Assembly: GCF_002950945.1 (NCBI RefSeq)
Contig: NZ_CP012673.1
Coordinates: 496,001 to 560,000 of the forward strand
Length of the DNA: 64,000 nucleotides
From: Sorangium cellulosum
GTDB taxonomy: Bacteria > Myxococcota_A > Polyangia > Polyangiales > Polyangiaceae
Reading direction: 5' to 3'
A program made the translations under genes and the position numbers. Below are positions 1 to 8,783 of the stretch, one piece after another. The first letter of the stretch is position 1, and each line of letters begins with the position of its first letter. The notes below the pieces were generated by a model. The model was not told the origin of the DNA, did not search any database, and saw nothing but the letters and a program-made list of their open reading frames with translations.

Positions 1-3000
1 TCCTCGGCGACGTAGCCGACCCGGTGCGCCTCGGCGGCGATCGCCCAGGCCGGGACGTCCGGCTGCTGCTCGCCGAAGCGGGCGGCGAGCGCGGCGGTCC
101 GCGCCGTGATGCGCGCGGCGAAGTCGAGCCGCCCGGCGACGTCGGCGACGATGCTCGTGGCGCCGAGCGCGAACACGACGAGGTTCGCCGCCTCGGCCGT
201 GGGCTCGACCTGCAGGAGGAGCTCCGAGAGCGCCGCCGTCTCGGCGGGCGCGTCCCGGCAGAGCAGCGCGCGGAGCTTGACCAGGACGCCGCGCACCCAC
301 GGCATGCTCCCCGCGGGCGCAGCGCGGACGACCTCCTCGGCGTGGGGCAGGGCGGCCTCGACGTCGTTCCGCCAGACGAGCGCCTCGCAGGCGATGCCGA
401 GCAGCGCGCTGCGCGTGGCCCCGCCGGAGCCGGCCGCGGCGCCGGCGGCGGAGGCGAGGCCTCGCTCCGCGATCCGGAGCGCCGCGGTCGCGTCGCCGCT
501 GCGGATCGCCCGCTCCGCGGCGGCGAGGGAGCACCGCGCCGCGCGCTCGTGGTCCCCCCGCGCTCGAAGTGCTCGGCGAGCAGCAACGCGTCGGCCTCGC
601 CGCGCGCCTCGAGCCACGCGCCGGCGAGCCGGTGGCCCAGGGCGCGATCCTCCTCCGTGAGCATCGCGTAGGCCCCCTCGCGGAGCAGCGCGTGGCGGAA
701 GGTGTACTCCTCCTCGCCCGGAAAGCGGCTGTCCGGCCCGCGGACGAGCACCGCCTGGTCGACCAGGTACACGAGCCTGCCGGCGACCTCGGCGCGCGCC
801 GCCTCCCCGCCGAGCAGCGCGGCGACGCTCCCGTCCCAGAACACCTCGCCGAAGAGGCTCGCGGCCCGGAGCACCCGGCGCGCGTCGAGATCGAGGCCCT
901 CGAGGCGCGACCGGACCATCGCCACGACGGTCTCCGGCAGCGCGCGCCGCGTGGCGCCGCCGGAGCCGGCCGCGGCCCGGATCAGCTCCTCGAGGTAGAA
1001 CGCGTGGCCCTCGGCCTGATCCACGATGCGCGCGACGGTGGCGTCGTCGACGAGGCCGCCGAGCAGCTCGCGCGCGAGCCGCTCGGCGGCCCGGCGCGGC
1101 AGGGGCCGGAGGTGCATCACGTGTGCGCCCCGCTTGGCCCACAGGTCGGGGAAGGCCTCGTGGATCTCCGGCCGCGCGAGGGCCAGCACGAAGAAGGGAG
1201 ACTGGTCGGCGGCGCGGAGCGCGGCGTCCACGAAGCGCACGGTGGCCGCGTCGCCCCAGTGCAGATCCTCGAGGAGGAGCAGGACCGGACCCTCGGCGCA
1301 CGCGGCGCGGACCAGATCCTCGAAGGCGCGCTGCATCTGCTCGGCCATGAGGAGCGCGTCGCGGCGCGCGGCCCGGAGCGGGTCGCTGTCGTCGTCGGGC
1401 AGCGGGGCGCCGATGAGCTCGCCGATGAACTCGGCGACACGCCGCCGGTGGGCGGGCGGGACGATCCGATCCACCCAGGCGCGGAGCCTGTCCCTGCGCT
1501 CGTCGAGCGGCTCGCCGCCGAGCACGCCGACGGCGCCGCGCAGGGCCTGGCCGAGCAGGCCGAGCGGGGAGCCGTTGCGGAGCGAGTCCCCCCGGCCGAT
1601 CCACACCGTGAGCGGCTCGCCCCGCCGCTGCAGGGAGCGGAGGAGCTCCTGCGCCAGGCGAGATTTCCCGGCCCCGGCCGGCGCGACCGCGACGAACGCC
1701 TGCGCCTGCCGCTCCGTGACGCACTCGGTGAAGGCCTGCTCGAGGCTCGTGAGCTCGCGCTCCCGGCCGACGCAGGGCGTGGGCTTGCCGAGGAGCAGCC
1801 GCGGGGCGTCCGCGTGCTCCGCCTCGCCCCAGAGCTCCGGCCCCGCGTCGCCGTCGCGCACGTCGAAGCGCGGGTCGAGCAGCGCGGCGGTCACCTCGTC
1901 GATGGCGACGGCGGCGAGCCCCGGCCGCGCGAGCTGCCGCGCCGCGCGGTCGATTGCGTCGCCCAGGGAGAGCCGGCCCGAGACATCGTCGACGCCGCTG
2001 GCGACGGCGATGGGCCGCTCGCCGGCGATGGCCCGCAGCGCGAGGGCCAGGCGCGCGGCGCTCGCCGCCCGATCCTTGGCGACGCCGCCGTCGCCGAGCG
2101 CGATGGCGACGGTCTCGTCGGCGAGCAGCTCGAGCCGGCCGCCGGCCGCCGCGGTCGCGCTGCGGAGCTCCGCGACGGTCTCGTCGGGGTCGCGGCGGGC
2201 GACGAGCGTCGTTCCCTCCGGGCTCACCGGACCGGCGCGCCCGCGGATCAGCACCACGGACACCAGGCGGCGCTCGGCGGCCCCGAGCGCCCCCGGCAGC
2301 GGCGCGGGGTCGCCGCCCGGCGCGTGCGGCCCGGCGATCGCCTGCACCTCGGCGAGCAGGTCCGCGCCGTCGCGGGGCCGCGCGAGGGGGTCCTTCGCGA
2401 GCATCCGGCTCACGAGCGCGTCGAGGGCGGGCGGCACGTCGGGGCGCACCTGCCCGAGCCGCGGCGGTTCGTCGAAGACGAGCTTGGCGAGCAGCGCCAT
2501 CGCGTTGTCGGCCTGGAACGCCGGCCGCCCGGACAGCGCCTCGTGGAGCACGGCGCCGAGCGCGAAGACGTCGACCGCCGGCGAGAGGTGCGGGTCTCCG
2601 CGGGCCTGCTCCGGCGCCATGTACCCCGGCGTGCCGAGCAGCGCCCCGGTCTGCGTCACGCGGGAGAGCGCCCCGAACCTGGCGATGCCGAAGTCGATGA
2701 GCTTCACCCCGCCGACGGCGCCGCGGACGAGGAAGAGGTTGCTCGGCTTGATGTCGCGGTGAACGGCGCCGCGGCGGTGGAGCTCGGCGAGCGCGCCGGC
2801 CACACCCCGCGCGAGGGTCAGCGCCTCGTCGGGGTCGAGCCGCCGCCGCCGGAGGAGCGAGGCGAGATCCTCGCCGTCGAGCCACTCCATGGCGAGGTAG
2901 AGCGCGCGCTCCTCGGTCTGTCCGTGTGTGATGTAGCGTACGATCGCGGGGTGATCGAGATCGGCGAGGGCGCGGGCTTCCCGCTCGAGCCGGTGGAGGT

Positions 3001-3145
3001 CTTCGACCGAGTCGCCGCGCAGGATCTTGAGCGCGACCGGGGCATCTCGGGCGTCGTCGAGGGCCTCGAAGACCTCGCCCATCCCTCCCGCGCCGGCGCG
3101 CCGTCGAAGAAGGAAGCGACCGCCGATTCGATCCCCGAGACGCAC
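1..3145 (-). CDS. Ser/Thr protein kinase fused to AAA-type ATPase (partial, C-terminus outside window)
   Basis: This is a cytosolic signalling protein of the myxobacterial kinase-ATPase type. The reading frame is open from a GTG at 3145 to the left edge, about 1048 codons. The kinase domain comes first: glycine-rich loop near residues 17-25, catalytic Lys40 in VALK, VHRDIKPSN with Asp131, DFG at 151-153, and GTPGYMAPEQ. A region resembling a cyclase-like or linker domain follows. An AAA/NACHT-like ATPase module is next, with Walker A APAGAGKS near residue 485 and a Walker B-like LLLLEDLHWGD near 620. The remaining part is helical and TPR-like. An in-frame TTG lies three codons upstream and is an alternative start. 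Kinase plus ATPase identity is clear from motifs; the signal sensed is unknown. A shrunken near-identical copy of parts of this gene lies at 16685-17142. Confidence 0.88.
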   Translation of the reverse strand, partial: MRLGDRIGGRFLLRRRAGAGGMGEVFEALDDARDAPVALKILRGDSVEDLHRLEREARALADLDHPAIVRYITHGQTEERALYLAMEWLDGEDLASLLRRRRLDPDEALTLARGVAGALAELHRRGAVHRDIKPSNLFLVRGAVGGVKLIDFGIARFGALSRVTQTGALLGTPGYMAPEQARGDPHLSPAVDVFALGAVLHEALSGRPAFQADNAMALLAKLVFDEPPRLGQVRPDVPPALDALVSRMLAKDPLARPRDGADLLAEVQAIAGPHAPGGDPAPLPGALGAAERRLVSVVLIRGRAGPVSPEGTTLVARRDPDETVAELRSATAAAGGRLELLADETVAIALGDGGVAKDRAASAARLALALRAIAGERPIAVASGVDDVSGRLSLGDAIDRAARQLARPGLAAVAIDEVTAALLDPRFDVRDGDAGPELWGEAEHADAPRLLLGKPTPCVGRERELTSLEQAFTECVTERQAQAFVAVAPAGAGKSRLAQELLRSLQRRGEPLTVWIGRGDSLRNGSPLGLLGQALRGAVGVLGGEPLDERRDRLRAWVDRIVPPAHRRRVAEFIGELIGAPLPDDDSDPLRAARRDALLMAEQMQRAFEDLVRAACAEGPVLLLLEDLHWGDAATVRFVDAALRAADQSPFFVLALARPEIHEAFPDLWAKRGAHVMHLRPLPRRAAERLARELLGGLVDDATVARIVDQAEGHAFYLEELIRAAAGSGGATRRALPETVVAMVRSRLEGLDLDARRVLRAASLFGEVFWDGSVAALLGGEAARAEVAGRLVYLVDQAVLVRGPDSRFPGEEEYTFRHALLREGAYAMLTEEDRALGHRLAGAWLEARGEADALLLAEHFERGGTTSARRGAPSPPRSGRSAAATRPRRSGSRSEASPPPPAPRPAPAGPRAARCSASPARRSSGGTTSRPPCPTPRRSSALRPRGACRGCAASWSSSARCSAGTRPPRRRRSRSSSCRSSPRPRRRTSSCSRSAPRASSPTSPGGSTSPRASRRGPPRSPPASASSSRTSRPGRSPPRRTGSATSPR

Positions 3146-3218
3146 GACGAGCAAAATACCGACCCGGGGCGCGCTCGCGCAACGGTGTTGAGCTCGACCG
3201 GGAGGGAGCCCAGGCGAT

Positions 3219-3357
3219 AACCCGGGTCGACTAGAGGGGCACCCTAACCCGGGTCGACTAGAGGGGCACCCTAACCCGGGTCGACTAGAGGGGCACCCGA
3301 GGGGCACCCAACCTGGGTCGACCCAAGGCGCTTTTGGGGTCGACCCAAGGCGCTTTT
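3219..3357. repeat. Tandem 27-bp repeats followed by palindromic GGGTCGACCC repeats
   Basis: Three consecutive copies of a 27-bp unit start at 3219, 3246 and 3273; each begins AACCCGGGTCGACTAG, and the third is one base short. A variant AACCTGGGTCGACC follows at 3310. Two 21-bp copies at 3315-3335 and 3337-3357 each start with the perfect palindrome GGGTCGACCC. The array fills the gap between the kinase gene start (3145) and the transposase gene (3486). Related AACCTGGGT cores recur at 4619-4688 and, inverted, at 57878-57990. Confidence 0.9.
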
Positions 3358-3485
3358 CGCGCGTCGCTCGATGGGGGCGCCATCTCCGTCATGGCGCCGC
3401 CACCCCCGGCGCGCCTGTCGAACGCTAATTCCTCGCGAAATTTACGGTCCCACAGCTGGCACCCTCTGTGCCAACGCGGCTCCAC

Positions 3486-4382
3486 ATGTCCACCCCGCGG
3501 AGGCTCATCGCCGGCGCCACCTACCTCGTGACGAGGCGCTGCACGCAACGGCAGATGATGCTGCGCCCGTCCGTAGAGACGAACCAGGTGTTCCTGTACT
3601 GCCTCGCCGTGGCCGCCGAACGCGCGGGCATCCAGCTCCACGCCTTCGTCGTCATGTCCAACCACTGGCACGCCGTGCTGACCGACCCTGATGCTCGCCT
3701 GCCCGAGTTCCTGCACCTGCTCCATCGCCTCGTCGCGAGCTGCATGAACGCCTCTCTCGGTCGCACCGAGAACTTCTGGGCCGCGGAGCACGCGAGCGTC
3801 GTGACCCTCGAAAGCGTCGACGATGTGCTCGAGAAGATCGCGTACGTGATCGCCAACCCGACGGCCGCGGGCCTTGTGCGGTCCCCCGAGGAGTGGCCGG
3901 GCGTGATCACGACGCGGCTCGGCGAGCATCACATTGCAACGAAGCCTGGGCTCTACTTCCGCCAAGGCGGCGCGACGTTACCTGAGCGGATGCGCATCGA
4001 CTGTACGGTGCCGCCGATCCTCCGCGAGCTCGGTGCCGAGACAGCGGTCCGGCGCCTTCGCGTGCTCGTCGCGCGCAACATCCGGCAGGCACGATCCAAG
4101 GTCCGCGACAGCGGTCGCACGTTCCTCGGTGCCGACGGAGCGCGGACGATGTCACCGTGGCGGACGGCAGCCACACCGGAGCCGCTTCGCCGTCGCCGGC
4201 CAACCCTCGCGGCGAGGGATCCGCACGATCGCAAGGCAGCCCTCGCCAGGCTCCGCGTCTTTCACACAGCCTATCGAGCCGCCCTGATTCGCTGGCAGCG
4301 CGGTGATCGGTCGGCCCGCTTCCCAGACGGCACCTACCTGATGCGTGTGTTCCACGGCGCCTGCTGCGATCTCGCGCCATAA
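3486..4382 (+). CDS. REP-associated-type Y1 (HUH) transposase
   Basis: This is a predicted single-strand DNA transposase of the IS200-like/RAYT superfamily. The HUH motif is in VVMSNHWHAVL (His60, His62). The conserved AYVIANPTAAGL block, where this family carries its tyrosine, has Tyr120. At 298 residues it is longer than a typical RAYT; the C-terminal 140 residues are basic and not recognisable. I chose the ATG at 3486 because family members begin near the GATYLVTRR segment; an in-frame ATG lies 18 nt upstream. It stands alone, and neither side shows ordinary IS ends. Instead it is flanked by two tandem-repeat arrays, which suggests a domesticated transposase with its repeat substrates. Family assignment is firm; the link with the repeats is inference. 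Confidence 0.85.
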   Translation: MSTPRRLIAGATYLVTRRCTQRQMMLRPSVETNQVFLYCLAVAAERAGIQLHAFVVMSNHWHAVLTDPDARLPEFLHLLHRLVASCMNASLGRTENFWAAEHASVVTLESVDDVLEKIAYVIANPTAAGLVRSPEEWPGVITTRLGEHHIATKPGLYFRQGGATLPERMRIDCTVPPILRELGAETAVRRLRVLVARNIRQARSKVRDSGRTFLGADGARTMSPWRTAATPEPLRRRRPTLAARDPHDRKAALARLRVFHTAYRAALIRWQRGDRSARFPDGTYLMRVFHGACCDLAP

Positions 4383-4618
4383 GACATCTCGACGCGAAGC
4401 CGAGAAACGGCCCGCGAATCGCGAACGGAGCGCGGTGCTCCATCCACAGAGCGGTCAAGCACGACGATCGCGGGCGGGGCGCCCGTTGCAGGCGTGCGGT
4501 TGGTCCCGTTTCGGTGCCGCTACCCCGTGCGTTATGTCCCCGAACGCGACGTCGTCGGGCTGGCACGACCGCCGGTGCTGGCTGCCTCGCCTCGTGGGGC
4601 TTCGGGGGACGAGGGGGG

Positions 4619-4688
4619 AAACGGTAACCTGGGTTCGATTCGAAACGGTAACCTGGGTTCGATTCAAACGGTAACCTGGGTTCGATTC
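4619..4688. repeat. Three tandem 23/24-bp repeats (core AACCTGGGTTCGATTC)
   Basis: Copies lie at 4619-4642, 4643-4665 and 4666-4688, nearly identical, each AAACGGTAACCTGGG plus TTCGATTC. The core shares AACCTGGGT with the arrays at 3219-3357 and 57878-57990. GGTTCGATTC also resembles a tRNA T-arm, but no tRNA fold surrounds it. The array lies between the transposase gene and the terpene synthase gene. Confidence 0.88.
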
Positions 4689-5035
4689 CGACGCGACCTG
4701 AACAATGCGGCCTTCAGCCTGCGACGCGGGCGGAGGCCGCCTCGCCGAGCGCCATCCCAGGACCGCCCGTGCCCGCCCCCGCATCGTCGCCCGATGCCGC
4801 CCCGCGCCCAGCATCGTCGACCGCGGCGAGAGCCGCAAGGGGCCATGCCCATGGCGATGGGCGGGCGGTTACGCACAGGCGCTGGGAGCATTGACGCTGC
4901 CCATGCAGTCCGATAAGGTTCGGTAGGGTCTGGTATGCGCCGCAAGCAACGCTAGGCGGCTCAATCTGGGGCTTGCTCGCGGCGCCACGGTACGTGCTCC
5001 ACCATGACTCCAAACTCGGTTCGAGGGTCGCCCTT
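4689..5035. other. Intergenic region without a recognisable gene
   Basis: No convincing reading frame is seen between the repeat array and the terpene synthase start. GC content falls towards 5036. It probably holds the promoter of the terpene synthase gene, but no clear -35/-10 pair was picked out. Confidence 0.4.
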
Positions 5036-6010
5036 ATGCAAATGGTCACGGTACCTCAGCTCTATTGCCCATTCCCTTCACGGATCAATCCGCGGGTCGA
5101 GGAAATCGACCGACACACAACCGATTGGCTCCGCGAATTCGAGCTGCTGCGAACGGAACAGATGCACGAGAAATTCCGGCGATACAAGTTCGCCTGGATG
5201 ACCGCCAGGGTGTACCCGGACGCCGATTACGGTCTCCTGTGCGCCGCCAATGACCTGTACACGTGGCTCTTCATCCTGGATGATCAGCTGGATCATTTGA
5301 CTCCGGAGACGGCCAAGATCAGGAAGAAGGCATCGCTGCAAGAGGCAATGTCCAATTTCGTCGACATCCTCAGGTACGATCGGACAGTGCCCCGGGGCAC
5401 CGACGCCATTCTAGCCAGCCTGAGCGATTTCTGGGCCCGGATGAAGCCGATGAGCCGTCCCTCGTGGCAATGTCAGTTCATCCTGGGTCTCAGAGCGACC
5501 TTCGAGGCTGCGATTTGGGAAGCGGGGAACGCGAGGAAGGGCCGGCACCCGACCGCGACGCAATACATGCAGATGCGCCCGTGGTTTGCCGGAGCCAATA
5601 TCGGGACCGACATGATCGAGGTAGCCGCAAAGGTGCATCTGCCGGTTTACGTGCTCCAGCACGAGCATTTCGTGCGCCTCGTGGATCTGAGCCGCCGCGC
5701 CGTATGCTGGGCCAACGATCTGTTCTCGCTCTCCAAGGAGGTGGCGCACGGCGACGAGCACAACCTGGTCCTGGTGCTGAAGCAAGAGCGTGGCACCACG
5801 CTGGAAGAGGCCATCCAGGAGACGGCTCAAATTCACGACGCGGAGATCAGACTCTTTAAGGAGCTGAGAGGGCGGCTGCCCTCGTTCGGCGATGAGATCG
5901 ACGCTGACGTCGCACGCTACGTGGATGCGCTGGGGATCATGATCCGCGGGTTCATGGACTGGTCGATCTACGATACGGCTCGTTATCAGTTTGTCTACGA
6001 CCGGACTTGA
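5036..6010 (+). CDS. Class I terpene synthase (sesquiterpene-cyclase type)
   Basis: This cytosolic enzyme should ionise a linear isoprenyl diphosphate, probably farnesyl diphosphate, and cyclise it. Counting from an upstream in-frame start at 4973, the metal-binding motif DDQLD is at residues 103-107 and the NSE triad NDLFSLSKE at 248-256. The pyrophosphate-sensor Arg202 is exactly 46 residues before the NSE Asn, as in bacterial cyclases, and the terminal Arg-Tyr pair is at 337-338. All catalytic elements are intact. I prefer the ATG at 5036 (324 residues), close to the usual family length; another ATG is at 5042. The gene stands alone, is clearly lower in GC than its surroundings, and lies between a transposase and an IS66 remnant, which suggests acquisition. 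The product cannot be predicted from the sequence. Confidence 0.93.
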   Translation: MQMVTVPQLYCPFPSRINPRVEEIDRHTTDWLREFELLRTEQMHEKFRRYKFAWMTARVYPDADYGLLCAANDLYTWLFILDDQLDHLTPETAKIRKKASLQEAMSNFVDILRYDRTVPRGTDAILASLSDFWARMKPMSRPSWQCQFILGLRATFEAAIWEAGNARKGRHPTATQYMQMRPWFAGANIGTDMIEVAAKVHLPVYVLQHEHFVRLVDLSRRAVCWANDLFSLSKEVAHGDEHNLVLVLKQERGTTLEEAIQETAQIHDAEIRLFKELRGRLPSFGDEIDADVARYVDALGIMIRGFMDWSIYDTARYQFVYDRT

Positions 6011-6344
6011 GCCGGGTCCCTCTGTTCTTAACAAGGAGGTCCTGGTCAGCGGCGTTGATCCCGCCGCAACGGTCACCCTGCTCGCCAACGGCAATCCGGC
6101 CGGAACGGCGTACGCGTGTGCCTGCGTGTGCACCCAGAATCGCGCATGCGCAGCAGATACGAAACCATAGAACTCTCGCCCGTGTCAAGCCCCGCGGGAA
6201 CGGCGCCGGGCAAGCCGTCTTTCGCGCATCAGACACCCGCTCGCCCCGTCGCAGGGCCCGCGCGCCGTGCATTGGGTGCAGCTCTGGCTCAACGACCGCG
6301 ACGTGCGTTCGCCATGACGGGCTCGGGCCGGGTGCCCACTGGCG
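6011..6344. other. Intergenic region with possible decayed transposase sequence
   Basis: No intact gene is seen. Short frames near 6240-6310 could be a frameshifted upstream part of the IS66-type remnant that follows, but the match is too weak to call. Confidence 0.3.
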
Positions 6345-6557
6345 AGCTGCAAGCTCCACGGTCTCGACCCCGAGGCCTACCTGGCCGACGTCATCCGCGT
6401 GATGCCCTGCTGGCCGCGGGACCGCTACCTCGAGCTCGCCCCCAGGTACTGGGCGCGCACCCGCGCCCGGCTCGTTGACGACGAGATGAAGGTCGCCCTC
6501 GGGCCGATCACCGTGCCCCCTCCGCTTCCCGCGGAAGAGCCGCGCGCGACGAGCTAA
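6345..6557 (+). pseudogene. IS66-type transposase C-terminal remnant
   Basis: The frame beginning at the TGC at 6348 encodes CKLHGLDPEAYLADVIRVMP and continues to a TAA at 6555-6557. The GLDPEAYL...VI..MP segment is typical of the C-terminal block of IS66 TnpC transposases. Everything upstream, including the DDE domain, is missing or scrambled. It marks past IS activity between the terpene synthase gene and the xylanase island. Confidence 0.65.
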
Positions 6558-6597
6558 CCGAGCCGGTTTCATCGTCCCCATCCTGCACCAGCTGACC

Positions 6598-6690
6598 GAG
6601 GTTGGGGCCGACGGCGCTTCATGCAGCGCTTACGAGGTTGGGGCCGACGGCGCTTCATGCAGCGCTTACGGCGCTTCATGCAGCGCTTAC
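6598..6690. repeat. Tandem repeat with near-palindromic GCGCTTCATGCAGCGC core
   Basis: Two exact 36-bp copies (6598-6633, 6634-6669) are followed by a 21-bp partial copy (6670-6690). Each contains GCGCTTCATGCAGCGC, palindromic except for two positions, so three hairpin-capable units stand in a row in non-coding DNA. Confidence 0.88.
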
Positions 6691-6794
6691 CGGAAGCTGT
6701 CTTGCACAAGTCCCCGGACGAGCGCGCCGAGAAGTTGCCTTCGGCGGCTGGGTCGTGCGAGACAGGCCGAACATCGGTCTGTCGCCGATCCCCG

Positions 6795-6830
6795 GAAGGC
6801 CCTGGTCGCTACCCAGGGCCTTCGTCTTTT
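6795..6830 (+). terminator. Intrinsic terminator-like hairpin
   Basis: GAAGGCCCTGG at 6795-6805 pairs perfectly with CCAGGGCCTTC at 6813-6823 around a 7-nt loop and is followed by GTCTTTT. No intact gene ends just upstream, so it may belong to a lost gene or a small RNA. Confidence 0.6.
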
Positions 6831-7202
6831 CGGCGCGCCGCCTGGGCGCGATCTCTACCGCCGCCCCTGGCGCGGGCGAACTTCCCGGCCGCTCGTGCTC
6901 GCATCAGGCGTCACGACGCGAGGGTCAGAAATTTGCGGATCGGGGTGGCCGTCTACACGCGTGCGCTGCCCCATCCTGGTCTCCTCGTTTCGCTGGCTGT
7001 GAACACGAAGGGGCCACCGCAATGCGGCGGAGTCGATGAGTCAGCGCACTTTTTATGTCCTTCACGTGGCCGGGTTCGCCATTCCGATTAATTGCCCGTT
7101 GTTCTCATTCCTGGCAAGAAATCGTCGTTTTGGTGCTGTCCTCAGCTCAGCTTGCCCGAATCATTCGGCCCGATCTCCGACGAAGAGCCCATTTTCTTTC
7201 GA
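6831..7202. other. Intergenic region, nothing recognised
   Basis: No coding signal or repeat was recognised. GC content drops sharply from about 7060, where the foreign low-GC block carrying the next gene begins. Confidence 0.4.
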
Positions 7203-8585
7203 TTAGGGCGTCTCGTCCCAAACGCGACCAGATGCAGTTCCATCGCTACCGGGGTTGAACACCTCGACGGCCATGACCTGATAGGTGGGATCGTCACTCG
7301 CGTCCAGATTGTTCATGTTCGGAATAATCCAGCCGGTGTCGGCCCATGCCTTCACGTGATCGGCGAATATGATTTTGTGGTCCTGTCCGAGGGCCTGCTG
7401 CCGAGCAGGCTTGCTCCAGTATTGGTAGAAAGTGGAGCGACCATTGATAGAGGGCTGCTGCTGCCGCGTTGAGCGGTAAGTAGAATACTCAACACCATTG
7501 CTCACGAAGGCCTTGCCAGAGGTAGCACCCTGGCTGGGATCATAACTCCATCGTTGCAGAATGTAATACTCCACCAGGTGTGCCGGGTTTGAAGTGGGCA
7601 TATTCTTGTCGTACCCCCAGCCGTACAAAGTGATATAGCTCGCGCCGCTGTCACTATTGAAGCGGTAGCCGATCACCCTGTTCTCATCTCCGTAATGCCA
7701 TCCTGGACCACCGACATAGTTATAGCCACCGCCCTGCCAGGTCACGCTGAATTCGCCATTCGGGTCCACAGTCAAAGATGTCGAGCCGCCATCTTTCCAG
7801 TGAGTGAAGAAAAAATCACCAACATGGCCCGTTGCGTGACTTGAAGTGATCACAGTTTTGTCAGTGTATCTCTGAGTGTAGGCTGAGAACTTGGACAAAT
7901 CGGGGACGGGTGTCTCCGTTGTGTCCAATTCTCCATCATTGGAATAAATAGCAAATCCTGCGATGGTGGGATTCTCTATACCACCAATCAGCTCAATGGT
8001 GACGCTGCCGTCATTTACCGCAATATCCGCGAAGGTCTCCGTGTAGCCCACGTCATGACCAACTTCGGCATAAAGATCCAAACCATTAATAACGGTATTG
8101 CCTTCAATTGCAACGCTAAAACTGCGCGAGCCAACGCTGTTTTGAACAATTTCCGCAAAATGCAATTTCACGGTGAAGCTGCCATTGGCGGTAACCGGGA
8201 CTTCATAACTGAATGAGCCATACCGCTCTGTTTGATAAAGCTGCCCACCAACGACGGAGTCTTGCGTGCTATTGGGCGAACCACCGCGAGCGTATTTGTC
8301 CGCCTGGTACTCTACGCCATCAATTATTGCGTTCGAATTACTGCCGGAGTTAATGGCGACCACCAATGCGAGATCGCCACCAGAAGAACCGGAGCTGCTC
8401 GAGGACGAACTGGAGCTGCTCGAAGATGAGCTAGAGCTGGAGCTGGAGGATGAAGAGCTGCTAGAAGACGATGAGCTGCTCGAGGGTTCTGTGGTATTGG
8501 TACCACCGCCACAGCCTGCTAGCGCAACTGACGCGAACGCCAGTATGAACGAACGATAGAATTGATTCTGCTTCAAATTTGTCAT
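7203..8585 (-). CDS. Secreted lipoprotein with malectin-like domain and GH11 endo-1,4-beta-xylanase domain
   Basis: This enzyme should hydrolyse internal beta-1,4 bonds of xylan at the cell surface or outside. A lipobox LAGC puts Cys25 at the mature N-terminus. A long poly-Ser linker (about residues 35-67) follows, then a malectin/carbohydrate-binding-like domain (about 70-215), then GH11 (about 230-455). GH11 residues visible are the nucleophile Glu339 in LVEYYIL, the acid/base Glu441 in VMAVEVFNPG, and the STFYQYWS block. It is 460 residues long and intact. The gene is far lower in GC than its neighbours. Poly-Ser linkers of this kind are typical of marine or soil Gammaproteobacteria such as Cellvibrio and Saccharophagus, so transfer is likely. 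It shares its function with the GH11 gene at 12156. Confidence 0.93.
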   Translation of the reverse strand: MTNLKQNQFYRSFILAFASVALAGCGGGTNTTEPSSSSSSSSSSSSSSSSSSSSSSSSSSSSSSSGSSGGDLALVVAINSGSNSNAIIDGVEYQADKYARGGSPNSTQDSVVGGQLYQTERYGSFSYEVPVTANGSFTVKLHFAEIVQNSVGSRSFSVAIEGNTVINGLDLYAEVGHDVGYTETFADIAVNDGSVTIELIGGIENPTIAGFAIYSNDGELDTTETPVPDLSKFSAYTQRYTDKTVITSSHATGHVGDFFFTHWKDGGSTSLTVDPNGEFSVTWQGGGYNYVGGPGWHYGDENRVIGYRFNSDSGASYITLYGWGYDKNMPTSNPAHLVEYYILQRWSYDPSQGATSGKAFVSNGVEYSTYRSTRQQQPSINGRSTFYQYWSKPARQQALGQDHKIIFADHVKAWADTGWIIPNMNNLDASDDPTYQVMAVEVFNPGSDGTASGRVWDETP

Positions 8586-8783
8586 AGATGTTTTTCGGAT
8601 TGCTTGCTGACGATTGTTGTGATATGATGGTTCACGGCTTGTGGCTTGACCTATTCTCTGGCAAAAGTTGTGTCCTGGGCCATGCTCTCTCTGGAAGGTT
8701 ATGTGGTCCTTCGACTAAAGTCTATGCGCCATGGAGCGGCCGTGGACGTTGTCAACAGGTTTGAGGCATGCCGGACGAGAATC

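Noticed and set aside
569..3220. An 883-codon open frame on the plus strand
   Set aside because: It is the antisense shadow of the kinase-ATPase gene. Its translation is Arg/Ala/Glu-rich without any domain, while the minus strand shows all kinase and Walker motifs.
4619..4688. tRNA-like T-arm sequence GGTTCGATTC repeated three times
   Set aside because: No acceptor, D or anticodon stem can be drawn around any copy, and the copies form a simple 23-bp tandem array.
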